From CALOFP01 sp942492635 (lineage in GTDB: Bacteria > UBP6 > UBA1177 > CALOFP01): a DNA stretch of 64,000 nucleotides. Of this stretch, positions 36,474 through 46,617 are shown one piece after another. Where the stretch lies: positions 1,240,001 through 1,304,000 of the forward strand of contig CALOFP010000003.1 in the NCBI GenBank assembly GCA_942492635.1, read 5' to 3'. Made by a program: the position numbers and the translations under genes. Each line of letters opens with the position of its first letter. Positions within the stretch are counted from its first letter, which is position 1. The notes beneath the pieces were generated by a model that had not been told where the DNA came from, made no database searches, and saw nothing but the letters and a program-made list of their open reading frames with translations.

Positions 36474-39400
36474 GTCCACATCGGGTGGTACTTCCTGTAT
36501 CCCCGCTTCTGCTGCCCCTCCGCCAGCCACTCTGCAAAGGCGTCCTGCTTGTTCTCCTGAATCCAGTTTTCGTCGACCGCTCCCACGAAATGAAAGATCG
36601 AACCGAATGCCGCATTGCTGAGTGTGTGCCCGGTTTCATGGGCAACCACATCGCTCCCTTCTGTCACGAAGGTGAAGTTGCCGAGATTGTAGCCCCCGCT
36701 GTACTCAGGCAGGAACAGGGCACCTCCCTCGGTAACAATGGTCCCTGTACCCCAATCGATCGATATGCTGTGAATCTTCACGGCATCAACCTGGTTCAGG
36801 GTAAAAAGCGCTGCAACCAAATTCACAGCGAAAAATCCAAGACCCAATCCTGTTGCGGCCCAGGACATGGGCATAAACCATGCTGACCAGCCAAGTACGC
36901 CCTGATAGAACTCGCTCTGGGCAATTGTGTCGAAGGCTGCAAGGAAGTTAATGACACCGAGGGCAATCCCGACAAAGGGTCCGAAAACGGCTGTTCCGAT
37001 CGCCACATTAAGTCCGGCATTGAAACCTATCATGAATCCCCGGAAAAACTCCTGGGTGTTGGACCCGTAATCCGAGGCCGAGGCAAAGGCGTACGCCGCA
37101 CAGACAAATCCGATTGCAAGCACCACCCCCACTATCAGTCCGGCCACACCTCCTATCGCGATGACCGCGCCGGCTGTCACCACAACCGCTGCGACTCCGG
37201 CGATCGCTCCCACAACACTCCAGAAGGAGAGTCCGTCGGGATCGATGTTGTTGAGCGGCTCGTTTCCCAGAAACATGTAGGGCCTGAATGCCTTCGGGTT
37301 GGAAAGACACTTCTTGGGCTGGAAAACCGCCACGGGATCGGGAGTCAGAAAACGTCCCATCTGCGGCGAATAGTAGCGCCGGTACATGTAACAAAGTCCC
37401 GATTCCGTGTCGAAAGGATGAGTGCCGAATGTGCGGTGATCCGCATTTCCCGACTGCTCGGCGATGTTGCCGAACATTGTGTAGGCGATGGAGGCTATCT
37501 TCGTTCCGTTTTCGTCGGAGAAGAATGCCGTACTGCCCATGTAGTTGTTGTGAACAAAGCGGATCGAATCGTCCCTGGCCACCGCCACTCTCTGATTTCC
37601 CAGAAAGACAAATCCGGTTACCTGACCGTCTCGAAGCTCGGCATTTCTCCCAATGAAGTAGGTCTCTGTCCTAATTCCGTCTTTTTCGACGATTTTACTG
37701 ATCCGGTGACCTTTGTGATCGTATCGGTACTCTGCCCGAACACCGCCGTCGTTTTCGAAATGCTCCATCTCACCCTTGAAGTTGAAGCGGTAACGTTGAC
37801 CGGCGCATTCGATGAGGTTGCCGTTGCTGTCGTAACCGGTTTCGATCCTCTTTCCCGCGCTGTCCACAAGGGCTGTCACCATATCGGGAGACGTTTCACT
37901 TTCGTATATAAATCGAAAAGTTCCGTCATCCGACGCCGCAAGATTGAAGTTGTTTACGTAATCGAAAACCGTAGTTTCCCCGCTGTTTGCCAACTCCGTT
38001 TTCCGGCTGAGAATCTGGGACAGAGGATCGTACTCATAGCTCACTGTTCCATTATCCGGACGGACGGTATCTCTGCTGCTTTTCATCCTGCCCATCATGT
38101 CGTAGGTGTAGGAGAGATCCTCGAAAACCTGCCCGTTACGATTTACGGTTTTCTGTGAGATCACCTTGCCGGGGCCGGCGTTGTACTCAACGGTTGTTTC
38201 CACGCCGTTGCTGTATCGTATTGTTTCGGGAAGTCCCCGGGAGTTGTATGAGACGTTGTCTATGAATCCCGGTACGGTCCTTACCCATCCGTTGGCGGTG
38301 AGGAGCTTCTCGATCCGCCGACCGTCAGGATGAATTACCGCCTTCTCCCGGCCCAGACCGTCGTACTCGTAGCCGAGAATGCGGGGGATTTCAACTCCGT
38401 CGAACCGATACTCCCTGGAGAGCATTTTTCCAGCCTTGTCATACCTGAAATGCTGGGAACCGCCGCGGTAGGTAACCTCCGCAATTCTTCCGAGAGCGTT
38501 ACGTGAGAGATCGTCGTAAACGTACGCCTCCACAACTTCGCCTCCCACGCTGAGTTTTTTCAGCCTTCCGGAGGAATCGACTTCGGCATCGACTATCTCA
38601 CCGTTGGCATCACCGGTTCTTACTGCGTCACCCCGGGCGTTATACCAGGTTTTCCTGACTCCGGCCTCCCTGTGGTTCAGCTGAATCCTGTTGCCGGTTT
38701 TGTCGTAGGTGTAGGCAGCGATGATGCCGTGTGAATCGGACACATCCATCACGGTCCCGTCCAGTCCCATACTGTATCCGGTTTCAACTGCGGTGCCGTC
38801 CTCCATGATCTGAGCGGTTTTCACGCGAAATCTCAGAACGTCGAAACTCTCGATTTTCGGAGTCATGATTCTATCTGGATCAGCCTCTTGCGAATCGTTG
38901 TCACAGCTGTCATGAAGGATCACTTCGAAAGGATGATATTCCGAAGTGGAGACTCCTCCGTTGTAATCGATGCTCTTCACTATTCTGCCTATCGGATCGT
39001 AAAACACTTTTCTCGAAGCAGCTCCATCCGTCTCAGGTATTGAAAAATCGGGAGAATCGGAGAATGTGGGCTCGAATTCCTCCTTTACGTCGCCGAAAGA
39101 GTTTTTTCTCTTGTGCCCCGAGACAACGTAAAGATTATCACCGGCTTCCGAGCGGGTCTGGAACTCCTTTCCCCAGCCGTCGAAGTAGGTCAGCACTTCC
39201 GATTTTTCGCTATCGTTTACCCTGAAGAGGGAAATTCTTGCGTAGGGAATGGAAGAGTCGTCGTACCTCATCGATCTGGATGGATTTTTCGGATCGTCCC
39301 CCGGCATGACACTGGAGAGAAGCCGTCCCTGGGCGTCGTAACTCATACTCACTTCCGCACCGTCTGCATAGACGATCCTCGTCGGCGAACCCACTCCGCG

Positions 39401-42334
39401 ATGGTAGGTAAAGGTTGTTTCTCCGATCGGATCCGTCAACTTGACACGGAAAACACCGTCATCATCGTACTCGATCACCTTCCGGTTTCCGGCGGGATCC
39501 ATATCAACGGTTTTGAGTCCCCGCTGATCGTAGCCGAACCGCCTGCTGTTTTTAAAAACAGCGGCATCTCCGTCGAGATCGGTTCCTTCGTGATAACCCA
39601 AGGTTTCAATCTCATCCTCGGTGTAGTGGGAAAGAAAAACATCTCTCTTGTCCACAAGCTGCTCTTCCCTTGAGAGAAGTCCCCTCTCAACCGATCCCAA
39701 ATCAACTCCTTCGAAGGAGGCTCCGTCGTAATAGAAACGGGTTTCGGTAAGAAGATTCCCGTTACCGTCCCTGACAGAAATTCTTGATGTTTTATCGACA
39801 ACGTAGTGATTTCCGGAAGGAGCGGCATATTCCAGTGTGGAAATCTTGATCCTTTCCGGTTGATCTTCACCGTTCTTTTTTCCGTACCCGCGAACTCTCT
39901 CACTCACCACATTGCCAAATGAATCGTAGGCGTAGATTTTCTCCTCCGCCCTGAAATCATCAGTTCGCTCCCTGTCGATGGTGACGGATTCGGTCACGTG
40001 AAGAAAAACCCTGTCTCTTCCGTTCGCTGTCTCACCGATCGGGGAAATCGCGTACCCGCTTTTTTCGATCCTGTATGGCTTATCCTCATCCCCGGAGCCG
40101 TCCAATCCGAAAATTTCGGATTTGAAAAGATGACCGTTCAGCGCCGCGTGCTCGTGGCTATTTCCCGGTTTCAGCTCCTCTCCGTTGAGAAAGTGGAGTT
40201 TTGTCAGGGTTGACGGCCTGCTTTCATCCCCATTTTCTATCTTTTCTGCCATCGAGAAACCTTTGAAGCTCCTGGAAACCTTGTCGTAGTGAGCTTCGTG
40301 ATACCTGTAGAAAACCTCAATCACATCTCCCGAAACCACATCCTTTTCATGGATCGAGTCGACAACGGTGAGCGGGAAGGGAAAGTGCATGTTCCATAAA
40401 CTGCCCTCATCCCTGTCACGGATATAGTCTTCGACCGCTGAACGGTAGCGGATCTGCGAACGGAGACCGGCTCCGTTATCAACCGCCGAAAGGAGAAACG
40501 AGGGATTGTTTTCGTTGAACGTGAATGTAACGTAATGGGTTTTCAGGTGACTTTCACTGTTGTAGAGCAGTGATTTCCGTCCTCGGCCCTTCATATCCAC
40601 AGACCTGACAGTTCCGCTCATAACCGGTGGAATATCTGTCACTTCCACCTTTTCGGAAAAGCTGCTTCCGTTGTTGTTGAAGTGGATCTCGATCCGATCC
40701 ACCTTCACGTAGACAAGATCGGCACAGCCGTCACCTTTTACATCAGTCAGAATAACCTGTGCGCCATTCCCATGCAGCCCGCGAAGACGAGGAGATCGCT
40801 CCATCACAATTGCATCGCCGAAGGTTCCGTTTCCGAGGTTCGGCCAGTAGATCACCTCGCCGGAAAGAACCTTTACGATATCCGAAAGTCCGTCACCTGT
40901 CATATCGGCCATATGGACGTTCCTGTCGTCGAAATCGGCTTCAATCCTGCCGTTTTCCGTGGTCCTTGGAATAAGGAACGGCTCCTTCCATCCCCTGCTG
41001 CCCTCGTTTTCGTACATGTAGTAGGCGTTGTGAGTGCTCGTCACAGCATCGATCCTGCCGTTTCCGTTGAGATCCCCGAGCCTTGTCCTGGAATCGTCCC
41101 AAAGAGGTGAACGCATGTTGCCTCTGGGATAGGGAATAAATTCGCCCCAACCGTCACGTCCCCGGTTTTCGTAGTATCCGTGAAGATGACCGTCCACCGG
41201 CGTTGTAAGATCGGCATTTCCCGAGCGGTTCATGTCGATGAATGCGACTCCCCTCTCGCCGAATGATTGGATGAACGGTGCCTTTTTCAACGGTACGGGA
41301 TGATCCCATTTGCCGTTTCCCCGGTTTCTCCAGTAGTACTGTTTTCCCTGCCTGACCTGCAGAATTCCGGGAAGTGGCGCATTATCCATTGTCACAAGCG
41401 CAACATCACTATCCCGCAGCGACGGAGGTTCCGCACCTTCCGGAGTTTCCATAAAGGAGATCCGGTAACTGTCCGTCTCAAACGGTGTATAACCGAAAAC
41501 AACCGGCTTTCTGGCGACATCCCTCTCTTCCACTCCGTCGATGTCGTGGGAAATCAGCTGGATGGAGTTAAGGAGCGATACGTTGCAAAGTTCTCCGTTC
41601 TTGTAACTGAAATTCCATGACCGGATAGGTTTGATAACCGTTTCATCCCGTAGATGGAGAACCATTTTCCGGCATCTTTTCGAAAGTTTTCTGAGAAAAC
41701 CGGCTCGGCCGTTCGTTCTGACGTCGGGACGCTCCTCATACTCGAAGGTAAGCCGGTAAATTGCATATCGAATCTCCTTCGGATAGGGAATTCCCTCTTC
41801 GGAATCGTAAAGGTACTTTATCTCGTTGCCGGAACTATCCCGCGAACTCTCGAGAAGCCACTCGTGAACTCTTTCGGGATGTCGGGGATGGGAGATCCTG
41901 TGGGAAGGCTCATTACCCAGCATATGGACAACACCGTTTCTCTCCTCAACCTTCCATCCGTCACCATCTCTCCGATACCTGTTGAATGATTTTTCAACCA
42001 GGGGACCGTAGTTGCCCTCCCGATCAAGGGGCGCAATTTCGACACCCGACATCAGAAGATGCTCCTCTCCTCCGTCGGAAGCGAGATCTATGCGCCTCTT
42101 GAGATTGGCGATGGGCATTCTCCACCCCAGCCCGAAGATGCCGTTCCCGGCACCGTGGACATACTCCAGTTTGAGCTGGGGCGTGAAGCCGTTCCTCCCT
42201 TCAGGCAGGGAAATATTGAAGCTGTAGCTCCCCTGTCCCGTATTCATATTTATGGAAAAAGCTTCTCCGAGCCCAGGGACGTTTCCGGCACCCGAGGGAG
42301 GAGAAGTTATTTCACTGTTTGACCTTTTTGACAT
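36470..42334 (-). CDS. Fused TcB-TcC component of a Tc (ABC) toxin with RHS core and metalloprotease-like C terminus
   Basis: A 1954-residue protein. An N-terminal SpvB domain (ITSPPSGAGNVPGLGEAFSI onward) is followed by FG-GAP-like beta-propeller repeats (FIDMNRSGNADL, LGDLNGNGRID, MADMTGDGLSDI), the TcdB middle domains, many YD/RHS repeats, and the RHS core end PYMFLGNEPLNNIDPDGL at about 1685-1702, where TcC-type proteins self-cleave to free the cargo. The last 253 residues are variable: a Gly/Ala-rich hydrophobic stretch (about 1705-1845), then HETGH at 1899-1903, a zinc-metalloprotease motif. In Tc toxins the BC cocoon holds the cargo until the TcA pore delivers it. There is no signal peptide. 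An AAGGAG site precedes the ATG, 36 bp after the TcA-like gene. Confidence 0.88.
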   Translation of the reverse strand: MSKRSNSEITSPPSGAGNVPGLGEAFSINMNTGQGSYSFNISLPEGRNGFTPQLKLEYVHGAGNGIFGLGWRMPIANLKRRIDLASDGGEEHLLMSGVEIAPLDREGNYGPLVEKSFNRYRRDGDGWKVEERNGVVHMLGNEPSHRISHPRHPERVHEWLLESSRDSSGNEIKYLYDSEEGIPYPKEIRYAIYRLTFEYEERPDVRTNGRAGFLRKLSKRCRKMVLHLRDETVIKPIRSWNFSYKNGELCNVSLLNSIQLISHDIDGVEERDVARKPVVFGYTPFETDSYRISFMETPEGAEPPSLRDSDVALVTMDNAPLPGILQVRQGKQYYWRNRGNGKWDHPVPLKKAPFIQSFGERGVAFIDMNRSGNADLTTPVDGHLHGYYENRGRDGWGEFIPYPRGNMRSPLWDDSRTRLGDLNGNGRIDAVTSTHNAYYMYENEGSRGWKEPFLIPRTTENGRIEADFDDRNVHMADMTGDGLSDIVKVLSGEVIYWPNLGNGTFGDAIVMERSPRLRGLHGNGAQVILTDVKGDGCADLVYVKVDRIEIHFNNNGSSFSEKVEVTDIPPVMSGTVRSVDMKGRGRKSLLYNSESHLKTHYVTFTFNENNPSFLLSAVDNGAGLRSQIRYRSAVEDYIRDRDEGSLWNMHFPFPLTVVDSIHEKDVVSGDVIEVFYRYHEAHYDKVSRSFKGFSMAEKIENGDESRPSTLTKLHFLNGEELKPGNSHEHAALNGHLFKSEIFGLDGSGDEDKPYRIEKSGYAISPIGETANGRDRVFLHVTESVTIDRERTDDFRAEEKIYAYDSFGNVVSERVRGYGKKNGEDQPERIKISTLEYAAPSGNHYVVDKTSRISVRDGNGNLLTETRFYYDGASFEGVDLGSVERGLLSREEQLVDKRDVFLSHYTEDEIETLGYHEGTDLDGDAAVFKNSRRFGYDQRGLKTVDMDPAGNRKVIEYDDDGVFRVKLTDPIGETTFTYHRGVGSPTRIVYADGAEVSMSYDAQGRLLSSVMPGDDPKNPSRSMRYDDSSIPYARISLFRVNDSEKSEVLTYFDGWGKEFQTRSEAGDNLYVVSGHKRKNSFGDVKEEFEPTFSDSPDFSIPETDGAASRKVFYDPIGRIVKSIDYNGGVSTSEYHPFEVILHDSCDNDSQEADPDRIMTPKIESFDVLRFRVKTAQIMEDGTAVETGYSMGLDGTVMDVSDSHGIIAAYTYDKTGNRIQLNHREAGVRKTWYNARGDAVRTGDANGEIVDAEVDSSGRLKKLSVGGEVVEAYVYDDLSRNALGRIAEVTYRGGSQHFRYDKAGKMLSREYRFDGVEIPRILGYEYDGLGREKAVIHPDGRRIEKLLTANGWVRTVPGFIDNVSYNSRGLPETIRYSNGVETTVEYNAGPGKVISQKTVNRNGQVFEDLSYTYDMMGRMKSSRDTVRPDNGTVSYEYDPLSQILSRKTELANSGETTVFDYVNNFNLAASDDGTFRFIYESETSPDMVTALVDSAGKRIETGYDSNGNLIECAGQRYRFNFKGEMEHFENDGGVRAEYRYDHKGHRISKIVEKDGIRTETYFIGRNAELRDGQVTGFVFLGNQRVAVARDDSIRFVHNNYMGSTAFFSDENGTKIASIAYTMFGNIAEQSGNADHRTFGTHPFDTESGLCYMYRRYYSPQMGRFLTPDPVAVFQPKKCLSNPKAFRPYMFLGNEPLNNIDPDGLSFWSVVGAIAGVAAVVVTAGAVIAIGGVAGLIVGVVLAIGFVCAAYAFASASDYGSNTQEFFRGFMIGFNAGLNVAIGTAVFGPFVGIALGVINFLAAFDTIAQSEFYQGVLGWSAWFMPMSWAATGLGLGFFAVNLVAALFTLNQVDAVKIHSISIDWGTGTIVTEGGALFLPEYSGGYNLGNFTFVTEGSDVVAHETGHTLSNAAFGSIFHFVGAVDENWIQENKQDAFAEWLAEGQQKRGYRKYHPMWT

Positions 42335-42370
42335 CTCATATCTCCTTTTTCACACTGTTCATCAAACGGA

Positions 42371-45300
42371 TCAGAGATAATCGTAGTCATATTCCATGAA
42401 CATCATCACATCATCGATCATCCTGAGTTTTTCCCTGCCGTCATCATCGGTCCAGCCGTTATCCTCCGGATTGATGGTGAGATTCCAGCTTCCCTCAACC
42501 GGTTTTCCAAGGATCTCATCAAAATCGTGGCACACCTGTCCCGCACTGTCCGTAACTACATCTATATGCTGGGCCTCATTTCGGAAGTTAAGGCGCATCT
42601 TGAGACCGGAGACAATTTTTTCGTCACCTGAAACCTTCATGCGCATCTGCTGAACAACCCTGTTTTTCTGGTTCTGGGGGAACATATCCTCTTCAAATGC
42701 TATTTCGGCATTCCCCTGATGCTTGAGATAGTAGAGCTCATCCGGACACATCATCTTCATCGACATTGGTCTTGCTGAACTGCCGTTCTTCGCAAGGCCG
42801 TCCTTTATCTTCTCTTCCAGTATGGGGCTAAAGAAGCCGTCGTAGTAAATCACTACGTGGATATCAAGGATATCGCTGAGATCAAAGTGGTTGGCATGCT
42901 TTGGAAGCTCAAGTTTCCACAGAGTGTCAATCCCCTGATTTTCAAACAGTTTCAACTCATTCGGAGTAAAACGGAATGCAAGGGTATCCCGCTTCATGTT
43001 GTACTCGGAGAGAACCATCACATCTGCCGGATAGAGCCTTGTCTCGACATGGGGTTCACCTCTTTTTATTGTCCTGAACCTGGAGACCCCACAGTTTCTG
43101 ATGGTACCGCTTACGGAAGAGGCGTTGGTGACCCCCACGAAAACAAGCTCGACGTTCCTGATTTTGCAAAGGTAGAGCCCAGGATGCTCCCGTTCGAACA
43201 TCTCGAGATCAGTCTCGAAATAACAGACACCCTTTTCCTTGAGCTGGTTCAGGGCCACAGGATTAAAGTCGGCAAGGCTGATGCTCTTCTTCACCGGATT
43301 TCTCCTGCTTTTCACATGTCTGTGGTAGTCGAGTGTAAAGAAATCGATATCCTTGAGTAGTTTTTCCGGTCCCATTGTGTTGTTCGTTCTATCGTTTATG
43401 AAATAGGAACCGATTATGGAAAGATTCCTGAGTGTTTCGGCGTTGTAGGCCTGTTGCATCATTATTGCCGTTTCGGTAGCCATGAAAAGATAGTTCCATG
43501 AAATTACTCTGGCTTCTCGGGAGAGCTCGTACCAGACATTTGAATTAAACTCTCTCGAACACATGTACTCGTAATTTTCGTTGGCGTGCCGGCGTTGAAG
43601 CTCCGCAATTTCAACTCTCTTCTCGGCAACCGCCTTCCTCTTTTCAGCCTGCGTCTTCTGTTTTTTTGTAAGTTCAAGGTACCTTTCCGCGGATTTTATC
43701 TCTCTCTCCAGTTTGTTCATCTGCATTTGGTGTGAAAGCATATTTTTCCTGTACGCCAGATCCTTCAGCACCTCACTTCTGCGCTTTTTATCGGTGCTGT
43801 AATAATTCTGTCCCGAGACTTCAAGTTTCACCTCGTCCTTCTCCTTTACACTTCTCGCGTTGGCCCAGGCCTCAAGCTCCGAAAGCTCCAGAAGTTCCCA
43901 CCGTTTTGTTGCAAATTCATTTTTTGCGGCGACGGCATTGTTTTTTTCCAGATTGGCATAGTTACAACTCGCCTGCGCCACATCGATTCCTGCCTGGGCC
44001 TCCTCAACCCCTTTCATCTCAAGGTTCACCGTCTCGTTCGCGAGCTCCACCTGCTGACGCATCTGATCTTCCCGAAGTTCCTCGTTTTCATGGGTGCTTC
44101 TGTAGGTTATGTAACGCTGCTCCAGCTGGGAAGCCTGCTGCGCAAAGTACTTGGCGGTATTCTGAAGATGTTCGAAACTGAAAGGAGGCAGGTAATCAAA
44201 CGGAAATCCGAAAAAGTTGAAACCAGCCGCAATCTGTGCGAGACGTGTATCCGCCTCCAGAACGGGAAGGATAAGTTTCGCATTTTCCTCAATGGAAGAG
44301 TCTTTCAGTCTCTTCTCGATCCTGCTCTTTATCGTCCTGAAAATTACGGGGCGGTAGAGAATGGAATTGGGATCGAGCTTACCGTCGCTTTTTATTATCT
44401 TCTCATAAATTCCCTTCGTCTCATCGAACATCCCGTCTTCCACTTTCTTGATATTGCGGTACTTTCTGTCGGCCATCTCAAGATAGAGCTCCGCCATCCT
44501 GCTCCAAAGCTGAACAGCCTCATACTTTCTGTTTATGTAGGTGTAGGTTACAAGTTTGTTGTATATCGATTCGGCGCTTTCAAGATTTCCAAGTCCCATG
44601 TGGCAGTCGGCCATTGCCATCGGAATCACATAGAAGTAGAGATGAGGAATATAGAGCATGAAATTCTCCGGTGACTTTGCGTATCCCTTCACAAGTTCCA
44701 TGTCCTCCGTCCTTGCGAGCATCTTGTGAAAATTTCTTATCTGCATCGCAACATCGCCGGAAATAAACAGTTGAAAAAAGCCGTCTTCTGTCTGAACACC
44801 GAATTTTCTTTCGTTGTCGAGAGCCTCCATGTAATCGAATCCCATAAATTCGGCTTTCGGATTCTCCATCGCCTTCTTAAGGGATTCGACCCGCTTAGAC
44901 TGTTTCTTCATGACATCGGTAACCTTCACATTCTTTAAGTTTCGACCGGGTTTGAAATCGAGATTCCCCTGCCGCATAAGCAGTTCCGCCTTTTTCATCA
45001 GGATCTTCGCCTTGTCCTGCATACCCGAACGATTGTAGATATCCACCATTGTCATCATGCTGTGAAGATAGGCCGTCTTGTTCCGACACTTCGCAAAAAG
45101 ATTCATTCCTGCCGTTCCGTTTGCGACAGCCTGAGCCGTATTGTTGAGCATCTTGTAGAGAATTGCGCTGTCGTGAAGAAGTGAGGCCCTTGTGACTGTA
45201 TCCTTCTGCTCTACCATCTTCAGGCACTCGATGTAACCCTTGAGAGCTTCGGACCACTTTTCGCGATCTATCAAGTCGAGTGCGGATTTGAGAAGTGAAG

Positions 45301-45760
45301 AAAATTCCATGAGATTCCCGGCCCTATGATGCCCAACCTTACCAAGAGGATCCAGCTGAGCCTTGACCGAAGCTGGAAGATTGGACTTGCCGTTCAAGAC
45401 GGATTGGGGGAAATCGTAGCTCTTTGTGGGAGTGTCTTCAAGAAGCTCCGCCGCCTTCTCGGAAAGAACATATAAAAGCCTTAGACCTCTCGGATAATCG
45501 AAGGAGTTGCTGACACCCGGATCAACCGGATGGGTCGGATGAACCATTTTGAGAATAAGATTCATAAGCTCCCTGAACTTGTTTAGTGCGGGAAGATAGC
45601 GATAGGCCGAAAGATCCTTCTGAGCCTCGATGTAGAGCATGTACAGCTTCTCCTCAAATTCCGTCTCGGGAGTTTTCTGAAGATAGATCTGTGTTTTCGG
45701 TACATAGTGAAAACCATTCATGTAACTGTAAAGTTTCTCTTTCATGTAAGCCGGCTTCAT
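42371..45760 (-). CDS. Compact TcA-like pore/translocation subunit of a Tc toxin
   Basis: An 1129-residue protein matching the C-terminal half of TcA subunits. Residues 1-510 are helical and TPR-like, replacing the large shell and receptor-binding domains of classical TcA. FPFDYLPPFSFEHLQ around residue 520 begins the pore-forming region, followed by about 280 residues of long coiled-coil helices, then a C-terminal beta-rich domain like the TcB-binding domain (FRFTPNELKLFENQGID, ILDIHVVIYYDGFF). It would form the needle-like channel that docks the BC cocoon. Classical TcA is about twice as long. A GGAGG site five bases upstream supports the ATG at 45760 over a TTG four codons earlier. The order A then BC fits an operon. 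Confidence 0.85.
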   Translation of the reverse strand: MKPAYMKEKLYSYMNGFHYVPKTQIYLQKTPETEFEEKLYMLYIEAQKDLSAYRYLPALNKFRELMNLILKMVHPTHPVDPGVSNSFDYPRGLRLLYVLSEKAAELLEDTPTKSYDFPQSVLNGKSNLPASVKAQLDPLGKVGHHRAGNLMEFSSLLKSALDLIDREKWSEALKGYIECLKMVEQKDTVTRASLLHDSAILYKMLNNTAQAVANGTAGMNLFAKCRNKTAYLHSMMTMVDIYNRSGMQDKAKILMKKAELLMRQGNLDFKPGRNLKNVKVTDVMKKQSKRVESLKKAMENPKAEFMGFDYMEALDNERKFGVQTEDGFFQLFISGDVAMQIRNFHKMLARTEDMELVKGYAKSPENFMLYIPHLYFYVIPMAMADCHMGLGNLESAESIYNKLVTYTYINRKYEAVQLWSRMAELYLEMADRKYRNIKKVEDGMFDETKGIYEKIIKSDGKLDPNSILYRPVIFRTIKSRIEKRLKDSSIEENAKLILPVLEADTRLAQIAAGFNFFGFPFDYLPPFSFEHLQNTAKYFAQQASQLEQRYITYRSTHENEELREDQMRQQVELANETVNLEMKGVEEAQAGIDVAQASCNYANLEKNNAVAAKNEFATKRWELLELSELEAWANARSVKEKDEVKLEVSGQNYYSTDKKRRSEVLKDLAYRKNMLSHQMQMNKLEREIKSAERYLELTKKQKTQAEKRKAVAEKRVEIAELQRRHANENYEYMCSREFNSNVWYELSREARVISWNYLFMATETAIMMQQAYNAETLRNLSIIGSYFINDRTNNTMGPEKLLKDIDFFTLDYHRHVKSRRNPVKKSISLADFNPVALNQLKEKGVCYFETDLEMFEREHPGLYLCKIRNVELVFVGVTNASSVSGTIRNCGVSRFRTIKRGEPHVETRLYPADVMVLSEYNMKRDTLAFRFTPNELKLFENQGIDTLWKLELPKHANHFDLSDILDIHVVIYYDGFFSPILEEKIKDGLAKNGSSARPMSMKMMCPDELYYLKHQGNAEIAFEEDMFPQNQKNRVVQQMRMKVSGDEKIVSGLKMRLNFRNEAQHIDVVTDSAGQVCHDFDEILGKPVEGSWNLTINPEDNGWTDDDGREKLRMIDDVMMFMEYDYDYL

Positions 45761-45782
45761 GTAAACCTCCAAAAGAAAATTG

Positions 45783-45995
45783 TTAACCCTCTAATCCCAT
45801 ACATTTCTCATCACTTCGGAGGCTGATGCCATCGAAGAGCATATCAAGCAACACTCCTCCAAGAACTAGGCAAAAAAATCTTGCAATTCTTTCGAGACAA
45901 AAGAAAGAAGCAAGCCGCACAAGGTGAAGGACTGCAAAAAGCCACTCTTTCGATGCATTTACCGTAGACCCATGATGATGAAAAATATTTCGCAA
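45783..45995 (-). CDS. Doubtful small hydrophobic ORF upstream of the Tc operon
   Basis: A 70-codon frame with a TTG start and no ribosome binding site, ending 22 bp before the TcA-like gene. The product would contain a hydrophobic central stretch (ARFFCLVLGGVLLDMLF). Tc clusters elsewhere can include small holin-like proteins, but nothing specific links this frame to them. It may be non-coding leader. Confidence 0.2.
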   Translation of the reverse strand: MRNIFHHHGSTVNASKEWLFAVLHLVRLASFFCLERIARFFCLVLGGVLLDMLFDGISLRSDEKCMGLEG

Positions 45996-45998
45996 TAA

Positions 45999-46027
45999 AA
46001 TATAAGCTCATTATTTTTTATTTACAA
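45999..46027 (-). promoter_or_regulatory. Candidate sigma-70-type promoter of the Tc toxin operon
   Basis: On the minus strand, TTGTAA (46027-46022) and TATATT (46004-45999) have a 17-bp spacer. It is the best match upstream of the TcA-like gene. Confidence 0.5.
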
Positions 46028-46617
46028 GTTATTCTACTTTTTATTTTCAGTAGCCGATTTTATCAACCACTAGATCGATATCATTCCGTTTTTCTTTAAC
46101 ACACAACACCGATCAGGCAGAGAAAAAGGAAAAACCCAATAATTTCGGATCGTCATAAAACACACTTAAAAATTTGTTACGAAGATCAGGATGAAAGCTT
46201 CCCTAAAACCTTTTCCTCTAGATATTTCAGAAAACTAAGGGATAGTTACCTGCAATCAATTCCTCTTTATAAAAAGGCCCTATCGAACAAAAGAATGTCG
46301 GACGATTTGGGGCTCGGATTAGATTGTGGAAAAAGATTTCGTCAGGAACTCCTTACTTGAGTTCTTGTAATTCAGACATTCTATGAATTGATAAAAACAG
46401 CGATTTTCACTGAAAATGCAAGCAGAATGAATATGGCAAAAATCAAAAGTGTTATAAGATTCATATTCTTCATTTAACCAGCCTGATAAAAAAATCCCAA
46501 ACTCTCGCAATTTATGTAGCTGCAGGGAGTTCATTTTATCAAACTTTTTTCAGGAAAAATCACCCTGTTTTTGTCAGTAACTTTTGATTCTTAAAAAATT
46601 TGAAAAATTCCGGAGAT

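Larger units (their letters stand above)
45761..46617. other. AT-rich leader/intergenic region upstream of the Tc operon
   Basis: About 860 bases between the end of the OmpA-like gene's intergenic side and the Tc operon. It contains the candidate Tc promoter (45999-46027), a doubtful 70-codon frame (45783-45995), and otherwise no supported gene. If the promoter is right, the Tc mRNA has an untranslated leader of about 230 bases. Confidence 0.45.

Noticed and set aside
46319..46534. A 71-codon minus-strand frame between the OmpA-like gene and the Tc operon
   Set aside because: No ribosome binding site, no recognisable composition and no family; most likely chance in AT-rich sequence.
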